From positions 1-23,515 of the forward strand of contig VBLN01000003.1 in assembly GCA_005878685.1 (NCBI GenBank): DNA of 23,515 nucleotides. The letters are read 5' to 3'. Made by a program: the position numbers and the translations under genes. Numbering within the stretch: the first letter of the stretch is position 1; each line of letters opens with the position of its first letter. The DNA is from Deltaproteobacteria bacterium (lineage in GTDB: Bacteria > Desulfobacterota > Binatia > UBA9968). Below, piece after piece: positions 1 to 7,485 of this stretch. The notes under the pieces are model-generated. The model saw nothing but the letters and a program-made list of their open reading frames with translations. It ran no database searches and had not been told where the DNA came from.

Positions 1-2
1 TT

Positions 3-1532
3 GCGCAAACGGATATTCCTGAGGAACTGAAGAAAACCGCCCAAGAGATGCGCGTTCAATTGATGGAAAGTGTCGCAGAAACGGACGACGCCCTGCTGGA
101 AAAATATCTTGACGCCCAGGAGCTTTCCTCCGAGGAGCTAAGGCAGGGAATTCGGGGAGGAGTCCTTAGAGGCAAGTTGTTCCCTATTCTTTATGGTTCG
201 GCAACGCGGTTGATCGGTGTCCCTCAGCTTTTGGACGCCATCGTTGATTATCTGCCGTCGCCGGTAGACGAAGGGGAATTTCAAGGCAAAAACCCCGTGA
301 CCGGGGAAATAGAGAAGCGGTTGCCGGACCCGACCGGCCCGTTGGCTGCCTACGTGTTTAAGACGATCATCGATCCGTTCGCCGGGAAGCTTTCGGTGAT
401 GCGAGTCATTTCCGGAAGGATAGCGACGGATATGGGGCTTTATAATCCCAATAAACAGTTAAAGGAAAAGATCGGACAGATGTTTAAACTGGAGGGGAAA
501 AAGCAGGAAGTGGTTCGCGAAGCGAGCGCTGGCGAGATTGTGGCCGCGGCCAAACTCAAGGATGTTTCTTCGGGTGACACTCTGTGCGAGGAGAGGGCTC
601 CGATCCAGTTCGATGGCCCACCCCATTTCTCGCCGCTGATCTCGTTTGCTCTGGAGCCCAAGACTAAAGCCGATGAGGAAAAGGTCCCGCAGGGGCTCCA
701 CCGGATAATGGAAGAAGATCCAACCATTGAGCTCCATCGCGATGAGGAAACCAGAGATTTCATCCTTTCCGGCATGGGCCAGCAGCATGTCGAGATTATT
801 GTTGAAAAATTGAAGCGGAAATATGGCGCGGAAGTCATACTCAAAGCACCTAAAGTGCCCTACAAAGAGACGATCCGCGGTCGAGCCAGCGCCCAAGGGA
901 AGTTAAAAAAGCAATCCGGCGGACGGGGACAGTACGGAGATACCTGGCTTAAGATCGAACCGCTCCCCCACGGCAAGGGTTTCGAATTTGTCGACGAGGT
1001 CGTTGGCGGTGCCATCCCGCGGAACTACATTCCCGCAGTGGAAAAAGGGGTGAGAGAAGCGATGGCTGGAGGCGTCCTTGCCGGATACCCGATGGTGGAT
1101 GTCCGGGTCACGCTCTATGACGGTTCCTATCACGACGTGGACTCGTCGGATATGGCATTCAAGATCGCCGGTTCATTAGGGTTCAAAAACGCCGTCGAGA
1201 AGGCGAAGCCGGTGATCCTAGAACCGATCATGACGCTGGAAGTGACTGTGCCTGACGACTGCATGGGCGATGTCATCGGCGATCTCAACAGCCGCCGCGG
1301 AAAAGTACTTGGCATGGAGACGAAGGGCCACAGTCAAGTTATCAAGGCCCGAGTGCCCATGTCTGAGGTTTTGAAGTATGCACAGGACCTGCGATCGATT
1401 ACCAGTGGGCGGGGAGAATTTCATATGGAGTTCTCTCACTATGAGGAGCTGCCGCCACATCTCGCAGAGAGGGTGGTCAAGGAGGCCAAGGCCCGACAAG
1501 CGGCCGGAAGCCTTCAAGAACATAAGGCATGA
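3..1532 (+). CDS. fusA: Elongation factor G, EF-G-2 type (5'-truncated by window edge)
   Basis: Translational GTPase that moves tRNA and mRNA through the ribosome. The frame is already open at base 3 and reads through an internal ATG at 48, so the G domain and true start lie upstream of the window; about 509 residues remain. What is visible is the end of the G domain (LLDAIVDYLPSP), domain II, domain III (SGMGQQHVEIIVEKL), domain IV beginning at SGGRGQYG and carrying DVDSSDMAFKIAG, and domain V (EPIMTLEVTVPDDCMGDVIG). The phrase KTKADEEKVPQGLHRIMEEDP and the divergence from ordinary EF-G suggest the EF-G-2 paralogue found in many proteobacteria and Thermus. Such copies often differ from the main str-operon fusA in role, and here the gene is followed by a zinc-ribbon gene rather than tuf. 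Its stop overlaps the next start (ATGA). Confidence 0.93.
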   Translation, partial: AQTDIPEELKKTAQEMRVQLMESVAETDDALLEKYLDAQELSSEELRQGIRGGVLRGKLFPILYGSATRLIGVPQLLDAIVDYLPSPVDEGEFQGKNPVTGEIEKRLPDPTGPLAAYVFKTIIDPFAGKLSVMRVISGRIATDMGLYNPNKQLKEKIGQMFKLEGKKQEVVREASAGEIVAAAKLKDVSSGDTLCEERAPIQFDGPPHFSPLISFALEPKTKADEEKVPQGLHRIMEEDPTIELHRDEETRDFILSGMGQQHVEIIVEKLKRKYGAEVILKAPKVPYKETIRGRASAQGKLKKQSGGRGQYGDTWLKIEPLPHGKGFEFVDEVVGGAIPRNYIPAVEKGVREAMAGGVLAGYPMVDVRVTLYDGSYHDVDSSDMAFKIAGSLGFKNAVEKAKPVILEPIMTLEVTVPDDCMGDVIGDLNSRRGKVLGMETKGHSQVIKARVPMSEVLKYAQDLRSITSGRGEFHMEFSHYEELPPHLAERVVKEAKARQAAGSLQEHKA

Positions 1533-1762
1533 TGAATGCCGGAGGATCTCCATTGGAACAATCGTTTGACCAGTTCAATGCGTCGCTACTTTACTGCGAT
1601 AAGTGCCGCAAGGCGATGCCGGTTAGAGAACGTTTGCTATTGATCCTGCCGGACGGCGAACTTTATGACTACACCTGTCAGGGCTGTAACAGCTCTATCG
1701 GTTCCAAGACGGAGCGTGCCGGGCTCAAGCAAACGATGATGAAAAGTGGCTCAGGAGGTTGA
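1529..1762 (+). CDS. Small zinc-ribbon protein of unknown function
   Basis: A 77-residue protein with two CxxC knuckles, Cys23/Cys26 (CDKC) and Cys50/Cys53 (CQGC), about 24 residues apart. This is the pattern of a single zinc-ribbon fold. No signal peptide or membrane segment is visible, so it is probably cytoplasmic. Its ATG overlaps the EF-G stop in ATGA, which implies translational coupling. Its 3' end contains the AGGAGG Shine-Dalgarno of the following amidohydrolase gene. Function is unknown; coupling to a translation factor would allow a ribosome-associated or regulatory role, but nothing in the sequence proves it. Confidence 0.75.
   Translation: MMNAGGSPLEQSFDQFNASLLYCDKCRKAMPVRERLLLILPDGELYDYTCQGCNSSIGSKTERAGLKQTMMKSGSGG
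1753..1758 (+). promoter_or_regulatory. Ribosome binding site of the first amidohydrolase gene
   Basis: AGGAGG lies 8 nt before the ATG at 1767. This favours 1767 over the in-frame GTG at 1746 as the real start. Confidence 0.8.
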
Positions 1763-1766
1763 TGTC

Positions 1767-2795
1767 ATGGCTGTTATTGATTCAGATGCCCATGTTTTGG
1801 AAAGTGAGCGGACATGGGACTACATGCTGGAGTCCGAGCGAGATCTGAAGCCTAGGATTGTTGCCACTCCCAACGACAGAGATTCCGGCGGCGAGTCTTG
1901 GCTGATTGACGGCCTATATATGGGGAAGGCGAGAAATGTGGGTCATGAAACTCCAAAAGAATCCAGGGAGATGGATGACATCAAGGCTCGCATTAAACAC
2001 ATGGACGAGTTGGGAGTGGACATGCAAGTGCTCTACCCCACAATTTTCTTGCGGCCCTACACACGACGGCCCGAGTTAGAGCTCGCGATGACTAGAAGCT
2101 ACAATCGATGGCTCGTGGATATTTGGAAACGTGCTCCTGATCGGTTGCGTTGGGTGGTTGTGCTGCCACTTCTGTCCATGGACAAGGCGCTGGAGGAAGC
2201 GCGCTTCGCCAAAGACAACGGCGCTTGTGGCATCTTCGTACGCGGCCTGGAAGGCGACAAACGGTTGAGCGACTCTTATTTCTTTCCGCTCTATGAGGCG
2301 GCGGGTCGGCTCGACTTGCCGGTTTGCGTTCACGCCGCGACCGGCAGTTTTGCGGTGCATGATTTCTTCGCCGATGAGTGTGGTTTTTCGAGATTCAAAC
2401 TGGCGGTGGTGAGCTCCTTTCACGGGATCATCTTTAACGAAATTCCGGACAAATTCCGCAATACGCGGTTCGCTTTCATCGAGGTCAGCTCCCAGTGGGT
2501 TCCGTATGCGCTTCACGACTTCGCCAGGCGGTTTGAACGGCGTGGCGTGAAAGTGGACAAGAAGGAGGTTTTAAGGAGAAACCGAATCTACGTCGCGTGC
2601 CAGACGGATGATGATCTTCCTTACGTGCTGAAGTATTCGGGTGAGGACCATATCGTTATCGGGACGGACTATGGTCATAACGATACGGCTTCGGAGATTC
2701 TGGCACTGCGGAAGTTAAGAGAAGATGGGGTTGTGCCGCCACATGTAGTCAACAAGATCCTTGATAACAACGCCAGGGCGCTTTACGCTCTATAG
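1767..2795 (+). CDS. Amidohydrolase family 2 protein (metal-dependent TIM-barrel hydrolase)
   Basis: A 342-residue cytoplasmic protein of the amidohydrolase-2 / ACMSD-like TIM-barrel group, whose members hydrolyse or decarboxylate small aromatic or cyclic acids. It has the N-terminal metal motif in its DxDxH variant (residues 5-9, DSDAH), a central strand VCVHAATG with a metal-ligand-type His, the subfamily strand FAFIEVSSQWVPYALHDF, and the C-terminal metal Asp in GTDYGH. The DxDxH form is common in one large soil-bacterial branch, so the site looks intact. The start at 1767 is chosen for its strong Shine-Dalgarno. It is followed after 5 nt by a second amidohydrolase. The substrate cannot be read from the sequence. 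Confidence 0.88.
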   Translation: MAVIDSDAHVLESERTWDYMLESERDLKPRIVATPNDRDSGGESWLIDGLYMGKARNVGHETPKESREMDDIKARIKHMDELGVDMQVLYPTIFLRPYTRRPELELAMTRSYNRWLVDIWKRAPDRLRWVVVLPLLSMDKALEEARFAKDNGACGIFVRGLEGDKRLSDSYFFPLYEAAGRLDLPVCVHAATGSFAVHDFFADECGFSRFKLAVVSSFHGIIFNEIPDKFRNTRFAFIEVSSQWVPYALHDFARRFERRGVKVDKKEVLRRNRIYVACQTDDDLPYVLKYSGEDHIVIGTDYGHNDTASEILALRKLREDGVVPPHVVNKILDNNARALYAL

Positions 2796-2800
2796 ATTGA

Positions 2801-3844
2801 TTGCGAGCTAAAGATAACGTGGTCATCGATTTTCAAGCGCACATATTCCCCGAAGAGTATATCAACAAACTCCAGGGTCTCGACGGGGCCGTGGTCTTGG
2901 AGCCGCCCGATCCGCACAGCGGTATGAGCTATTTTTACGACAAAAAGCTCAAATGCCGCATCAATACTGCAACGTTTCAAGGCCGCGACATCGAACGCAG
3001 GATCGAACACATGGATCATTTGGGGATCGACGTTCATGTGTTGAGCATCCCCGCACCCGGCGCCGACCGTTTTGAAGGCGAGGGCGCTGTAAGGCTGGCG
3101 CGGGTTGCCAATGATGCCATCTCGGCCTTGTGTCGCCGGTATCCAAAGCGCTTTATTGGCCTCTTTACTCTTCCGAGCTGCTCCATTCAGGCATCGGTGG
3201 ACGAGTTGGACCGCGCGGTAAAGGAGCTCGGGCTGCATGGCTTCGCCTGCTTCTCGAACCTAAACGGCAAGCCCTTGGATCGAGAAGAGCTGTTTCCGAT
3301 TTATGAACGGCTTGCGGAGTACAAGCTGCCGGTCTACATTCATCCGACGGCGCCTTTGGCGACGGAGGCCACTGGAATCGACATCATGCCGACATTGATT
3401 TTCGGGTGGGCGTTTGACAGCACCGTGGCCATGACGCACTTGATTTACGGACGGGTATTGGAGCGATTTCCCGAAATCATTTTCGTTGTGGCTGATGTCG
3501 GTGGCGTCCTCGCATTCTTTGCCCAAAGGGCGGCCAACATTTACACCGGTCGTACGGAAGAAATTCGGCAGAAATATGGACTGAAGGAAAATCCACTGGA
3601 TTCCTTCAAGAGATTCTACGTCGATACCGCGGACCATCCAGTGTCCACGCTAAGGTGCGTGAAGGATTTCTTCGGCGTTGATCGTCTGGTATTGGGAACT
3701 AATTATCCCTATGGTCCGGAAGAAGGTTGCCTGTTGGTCAGGAATAGTCTAAACGCTGTGGAGGGCCTGGATCTTCCCCAGGCGGAAAGGGAGAAGATTC
3801 TGGGTCTGAATGCAGCCCGAGTTCTCAAGTTGGGAGCTTCATGA
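2801..3844 (+). CDS. Amidohydrolase family 2 / ACMSD-like protein with altered metal site
   Basis: A 347-residue TIM-barrel protein resembling ACMSD-type decarboxylases: N-terminal VVIDFQAHIFPEEY, middle PVYIHPTAPLATE, then a WAFDSTVAMTHLIYGRVLERFPEI strand-helix typical of the family. Three usual metal or catalytic positions differ: the first His of HxH is Gln (DFQAH), the His of the usual H-x-GG motif is Asp (ADVGG), and the C-terminal GTD is GTN (GTNYPYG). The only upstream in-frame start is TTG 2801; GTG 2819, directly before the conserved strand, is an equally possible start and neither has a strong Shine-Dalgarno. The gene is not related closely to its amidohydrolase neighbour, and its stop overlaps the next ATG (ATGA). 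It may work without metal, bind metal differently, or be a non-catalytic partner. Confidence 0.83.
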   Translation: MRAKDNVVIDFQAHIFPEEYINKLQGLDGAVVLEPPDPHSGMSYFYDKKLKCRINTATFQGRDIERRIEHMDHLGIDVHVLSIPAPGADRFEGEGAVRLARVANDAISALCRRYPKRFIGLFTLPSCSIQASVDELDRAVKELGLHGFACFSNLNGKPLDREELFPIYERLAEYKLPVYIHPTAPLATEATGIDIMPTLIFGWAFDSTVAMTHLIYGRVLERFPEIIFVVADVGGVLAFFAQRAANIYTGRTEEIRQKYGLKENPLDSFKRFYVDTADHPVSTLRCVKDFFGVDRLVLGTNYPYGPEEGCLLVRNSLNAVEGLDLPQAEREKILGLNAARVLKLGAS

Positions 3845-5448
3845 GAGACGAAATCGTGCACTCCAAAGCGGCAAGGCCGGTGGCTATAGGCTACCATGGC
3901 ATGGTCGCCTCTGGGCATCTTCTGGCATCGCTTTCTGGGCTCGAAGTATTAAAAGAGGGCGGCAATGCGGTGGATGCGGCGCTCGCAGCGGCTTTTACCG
4001 TTGCAGTAGTGAAGCCCGACACCTGCGGGCCTGGCGGCGATTTGTTTGCATTGGTCTACATGAAGAGAAACGGCAGAGTTGTGGCCCTCAATGCCAGTGG
4101 GCCCGCGCCTGCTAAGGCGACCATAGAGTGGTTTCGCAGTAAAGGGCTGAATAAGATCCCCACAGATGGTCCTCTGAGCATAGCAGTGCCTGGCGCAGTG
4201 GACGGCTGGCTGGAGCTGCACGGTAAATATGGGACTCTCGATCTCGAGCGACTCGCACGGGACGCGATCGCGTACGGGCGAGAAGGTTTTCCTCTCACAC
4301 CGTTTTTGGCGGCCCGGATCGAGGAGTTAAGCTCTCACTATCCGTCGATTCGTCAAGGGTTTCACAAGCCTTTGGGCGATCTCGCCCCCGGCAAGAGAGT
4401 CATGCTCAGAGAACTTGCCGCAACCTTGGAACAGATCTCAAAAAAAGGTCGCGATGCCTTTTACCGTGGTGAGATTGCCGGTCGTATGTGCGCCGCAATC
4501 CAAGCCGAAGGGGGAATTCTCACGGAGGATGACCTTCAAGAGCGATATGCTGAATGGTTGGAGCCTCCGACGGCGACTTACAGAGATTACGTGCTGTTCG
4601 AGCAACCGCCCGTCTCCCAAGGCTTTATGGTCTTAGAGATGCTGAACATCGTCGAGGGCTTTGCCCTTGCGAAGATGAAACCGGCCGCGGCCATTCATAT
4701 GATGGTGGAGGCGAAGAAACTGGCTTTCGAAGACAGAATCAAGCATCTGGAGGACCCGCGCTTCGGTGATCCACAGGTGAGTCGTCTCATCTCGAAAGAG
4801 CACGCCAAGGATAGGCGAGGCTTTATCACGAGTCGTCCGCGCTCAGCGAAGCGGGCGGCTGCCGGAGGCGGCGGAGATACCACGTACCTCTGCGTCGCAG
4901 ATCGTGATGGAAACGTGGTCTCTCTTATCCAAAGCATTTTCGCCGGCTTTGGATCGCGCGTGATCGCCAGCGATACCGGCGTGATCATGAACAACCGTCT
5001 GTGCAGTTTTCGCCTCGATCCCACCAAAGCCAACGCCCTAAAGCCGGGCAAAAGGCCGGCCCACACACTCAATTCTTACATGGTTTTTCGTGACGGCGCA
5101 TTCTTCGCCGTAGGGGGATCTCCGGGGGCCGATGATCAGCCTCAGACCAATTTGCAAGTTCTCCATAATCTCCTTGACCGCCACATGGATCCTCAGTCTG
5201 CAGTTGAGGCGTCGCGCTGGAGCCATTCCCCGGGAACCCCGCCGCGCGATCGTCTGCCTGAATTGCTCAGGATGGAGGCAGGATTTGCCCCTGAGGTCGC
5301 TCGTGAATTGCAGAAGAGAGGTCACAAGATCAAGATCGTCGATCGTTGGTCCTTTGGCAGCGCAAAGGTGATCGTAAGAGATCGGATCACGGGCGCGTGG
5401 ATGGCAGGCGCAGACCCGAGAAGAGAGGCGCACGCCGTGGGGTGGTAA
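3841..5448 (+). CDS. Gamma-glutamyltranspeptidase-like Ntn-hydrolase
   Basis: A 535-residue proenzyme of the GGT superfamily. These proteins cleave themselves before a Thr that becomes the N-terminal nucleophile of the small subunit. That Thr is probably Thr347 in GGDTTYLCVADRDGNVVS, splitting the protein into about 346 and 189 residues. Other landmarks are GGNAVDAALAAAFTVAVVKP (residues 40-59), CGPGGDLFAL and GGSPGADDQPQ in the small subunit. The region where true GGTs have FREXAP, with the Arg that binds the glutamyl carboxylate, reads LNASGPAPAKAT (residues 83-94) here. That points to a GGT-like amidase such as the oxamate amidohydrolase type rather than a glutathione hydrolase. There is no signal peptide, unlike the periplasmic E. 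coli enzyme. The ATG overlaps the preceding stop, so it is coupled to the two amidohydrolases. Confidence 0.88.
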   Translation: MRDEIVHSKAARPVAIGYHGMVASGHLLASLSGLEVLKEGGNAVDAALAAAFTVAVVKPDTCGPGGDLFALVYMKRNGRVVALNASGPAPAKATIEWFRSKGLNKIPTDGPLSIAVPGAVDGWLELHGKYGTLDLERLARDAIAYGREGFPLTPFLAARIEELSSHYPSIRQGFHKPLGDLAPGKRVMLRELAATLEQISKKGRDAFYRGEIAGRMCAAIQAEGGILTEDDLQERYAEWLEPPTATYRDYVLFEQPPVSQGFMVLEMLNIVEGFALAKMKPAAAIHMMVEAKKLAFEDRIKHLEDPRFGDPQVSRLISKEHAKDRRGFITSRPRSAKRAAAGGGGDTTYLCVADRDGNVVSLIQSIFAGFGSRVIASDTGVIMNNRLCSFRLDPTKANALKPGKRPAHTLNSYMVFRDGAFFAVGGSPGADDQPQTNLQVLHNLLDRHMDPQSAVEASRWSHSPGTPPRDRLPELLRMEAGFAPEVARELQKRGHKIKIVDRWSFGSAKVIVRDRITGAWMAGADPRREAHAVGW

Positions 5449-5482
5449 GGTGGTCCCCTCGATTCGAATGTGGCGAGCTTTT

Positions 5483-5983
5483 ATGACTCTCAGCTCAAAC
5501 TCCCAGACGCTTCGGGCCGTTGGCCAAGCGTTAGAAAACGAGCATCTGGAGGATTTCGATCTGGAGAATCACGACGGTGATTTTCTGGTCCGGGGACGGC
5601 CCGCTCTGCCAGAAGGCGGTGAAATGTTAATTCGGGAGATCTTGAGAAGGTTGGGGCAACGAGGTGGCCTTACCGAACTTCGCTACGGTCCAAGAGAAAT
5701 CGATCGATTGGAGGAGGAGGGACGCGCCAGACGGCGAAATGACTCCGGGATGCCGGATTTTTACATGCTGTCACAACTTTTGCGGACAGTAGGCGCCTAT
5801 GTCGACCAAAAAGGGGGGCGTCTGTTTGGAGTCTCGAAACAGGGGTCAAGGGTTACTCTCCAGTACCAGGTGGGTGAAGGGCAGCTCACGATCGAAGCGC
5901 ATGAGGTTCCCTCTTTCTACAAGTTTTTCTCCGAAATGTATTTGCAGCGAGGCATTGACGGCTCGCCCAGGAGTGGTTCGTAG
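5483..5983 (+). CDS. Conserved-looking hypothetical protein
   Basis: I do not recognise this 166-residue soluble, acidic protein (MTLSSNSQTLRAVGQALENE...). It shows alternating short helices and strands, a stretch rich in Glu and Arg near residues 75-95, and no Cys cluster, signal peptide or membrane segment. The frame also has starts at GTG 5450 (1 nt after the GGT-like stop) and ATG 5468; ATG 5483 is preferred because it opens a regular helix and has a GCGAG-like site upstream, but this is uncertain. It lies at the end of the + strand unit, convergent with the carboxyltransferase operon 49 nt away. Its position suggests the same transcript as the amidohydrolase and Ntn-hydrolase genes. Confidence 0.7.
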   Translation: MTLSSNSQTLRAVGQALENEHLEDFDLENHDGDFLVRGRPALPEGGEMLIREILRRLGQRGGLTELRYGPREIDRLEEEGRARRRNDSGMPDFYMLSQLLRTVGAYVDQKGGRLFGVSKQGSRVTLQYQVGEGQLTIEAHEVPSFYKFFSEMYLQRGIDGSPRSGS

Positions 5984-6032
5984 TGGGCCTTCGTGAACGC
6001 GGCTGAATTGGGAAAGAAGTAACTACCTGGCC

Positions 6033-6340
6033 TCAGTTTTTCTCTCTCTTTTCCAGATGAATAGATAGATCGCCTTTTCGGATGTAGATATGGTGACGGT
6101 CGCTCTTGTTTGTTAGCTTTTCGACGAGTCGCACTAAGGGCCGCGCGGCGTTGAGGTATTCCTTCGGTGCGCTGACTGACTGAATAGCTTTGACGTGTTC
6201 TTCGCCGGCCAAGACTCGCAGCACCAATTCCTCATCTGAGATGCCGTGCCCGCCAAATTGTCGTCTGACCTCTTCAAGGGAAGGCTCGGGAGGTTCCCAG
6301 CCGACCCATTCTTTAGCCCGGGGTCGGTTGAGGAGCCCTC
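6033..6340 (-). pseudogene. Displaced C-terminal segment of carboxyltransferase copy 1
   Basis: This frame, read down from about 6335, gives LLNRPRAKEW, WEPPEPSLEEVRRQFGG, SDEELVLRVLAGEEHVKAI and APKEYLNAARPLVRLVEKL, and ends with TGA at 6033-6035. It matches, block for block, the tail of the intact paralogue (LGRPRGRELAKWEPPEPS...APPKEYLSARHPL). No separate translation start with a ribosome binding site is evident, so it is probably untranslated. It marks where copy 1 once ended. Confidence 0.85.
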
Positions 6341-7462
6341 TTTGCCCCAGAGTCCGAGCGCGTATTGGATCGTCTGGTCCGTGACCTCTCTGTAGCGCTC
6401 TCCGACGATCACGTTGATGGCTGCTTGACTCCCGACAAACTGAGAAAGGGGAGTCACCATAATCGGATAGCCGAAATCCGCGCGCGCCTGCACCGCTTCG
6501 ACCAGGGTGGCGTCGAGCTTCTGTTCCATGCCGACGAGTTTCAGCTGGTGACGGAGGTTTGAGATCATGCCGCCGGGAACCTGATGCAGATATTGGGCCT
6601 GGTCATACTCCACGGGCGTGCCGATCGGCAATCCTTCGTTCTTGGCGATCGCGCTGAAGTGTTGCGTCACTGGCTGGAGCACCGATTCATCGATCGCTGG
6701 CGCGTAGCCGAGGGCGCGGAGATTTTGGGCGACATTGTAAACCGACGGTTGCGAGGAGCCGTTGGCGAGCGGCGGTATGGCGGTGTGTAGCGTTTTCATG
6801 CCGAGCTTGACCGCCTCCAGGTAGCAGAGAGGCGCGAGGCCGTTGTTACAGTGCGCGTGAAATTCGACGGGGACGTCGCCAGCGTTTTTAAGCACGAGCG
6901 GGACGAGTGCGCGCGTTCGCTCAGGCGTGAGTAGGCCACCGACGTCTTTGAAGCAGATGGCGTAGGGTTTCAGCGCGGCGGCCTCGCGCGCCTTGCGGGC
7001 GTAGTATGCATCGGTATGGCGCGGCGATACAGAATAGATCAGGTTGACGACCGTGTTCATGCCCACGCTGCGCAGGCCCTTCAGCTCTTCCCTGAAAACT
7101 TCGTAATCGTTCCAGCAGTTGGAGGTCCGGTTAAGCGTGATGCCGTAACCGACGACCCGCTCCATCATGAGCCGCAGAACGCAAGAGGGAACTTTTTCGA
7201 ATCCGCCCTTCAAGCCTCCATGCCAGCGCAGGCGCGTCTTAGTGAAGCGCTTGGTGCCCAAGCGGACCCAGTCCCATGGGTTCTCTTTGTGCTCGCGGAC
7301 GAGCTTTCTGAACATGACGGTGACGAAAAACTCGGCGCTGTCGAAGCCCGCCCTGTCCATCTTTTCGGCCGCGGCGAGCATCATGCCAGTCCTCATGTTC
7401 AGCGCCCAAAGGCTCTGGTTGCCGTCGCGGACCGTCGTGTCGATGAAGTGAACCTCGGACAT
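6134..7462 (-). CDS. Pyruvate/oxaloacetate-type carboxyltransferase subunit, copy 1 (C-terminus frameshifted)
   Basis: A carboxyltransferase of the PYC/OadA family, which moves CO2 from carboxybiotin to an acceptor. The barrel is intact up to about residue 375: DTTVRDGNQSLWA (the usual RDAHQ His is Asn), ICFKDVGGLLTP with the barrel Lys, EFHAHCNNGL with the HxH metal pair, and VPGGMISNLRHQL. It is closely related to the upstream paralogue at 7486-8958. After YALGLWGKEG the frame departs from the paralogue and reads about 65 unrelated residues to a stop at 6134. The expected tail is found in another frame (6033-6340). Relative to the paralogue a net 34 nt is missing, about 11 codons plus one base. 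The ATG at 7462 is 23 nt after the upstream stop, with only a weak Shine-Dalgarno. This is either a decaying duplicate, a truncated but active barrel, or an assembly error. Confidence 0.85.
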   Translation of the reverse strand: MSEVHFIDTTVRDGNQSLWALNMRTGMMLAAAEKMDRAGFDSAEFFVTVMFRKLVREHKENPWDWVRLGTKRFTKTRLRWHGGLKGGFEKVPSCVLRLMMERVVGYGITLNRTSNCWNDYEVFREELKGLRSVGMNTVVNLIYSVSPRHTDAYYARKAREAAALKPYAICFKDVGGLLTPERTRALVPLVLKNAGDVPVEFHAHCNNGLAPLCYLEAVKLGMKTLHTAIPPLANGSSQPSVYNVAQNLRALGYAPAIDESVLQPVTQHFSAIAKNEGLPIGTPVEYDQAQYLHQVPGGMISNLRHQLKLVGMEQKLDATLVEAVQARADFGYPIMVTPLSQFVGSQAAINVIVGERYREVTDQTIQYALGLWGKEGSSTDPGLKNGSAGNLPSLPLKRSDDNLAGTASQMRNWCCESWPAKNTSKLFSQSAHRRNTSTPRGP

Positions 7463-7485
7463 AAGAGCAGCCTGAGCGCCGCGAA

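Noticed and set aside
5984..6032. Possible terminator between the convergent genes at 5983 and 6033
   Set aside because: Short GGCC matches are present, but no continuous stem with a T-run could be found.
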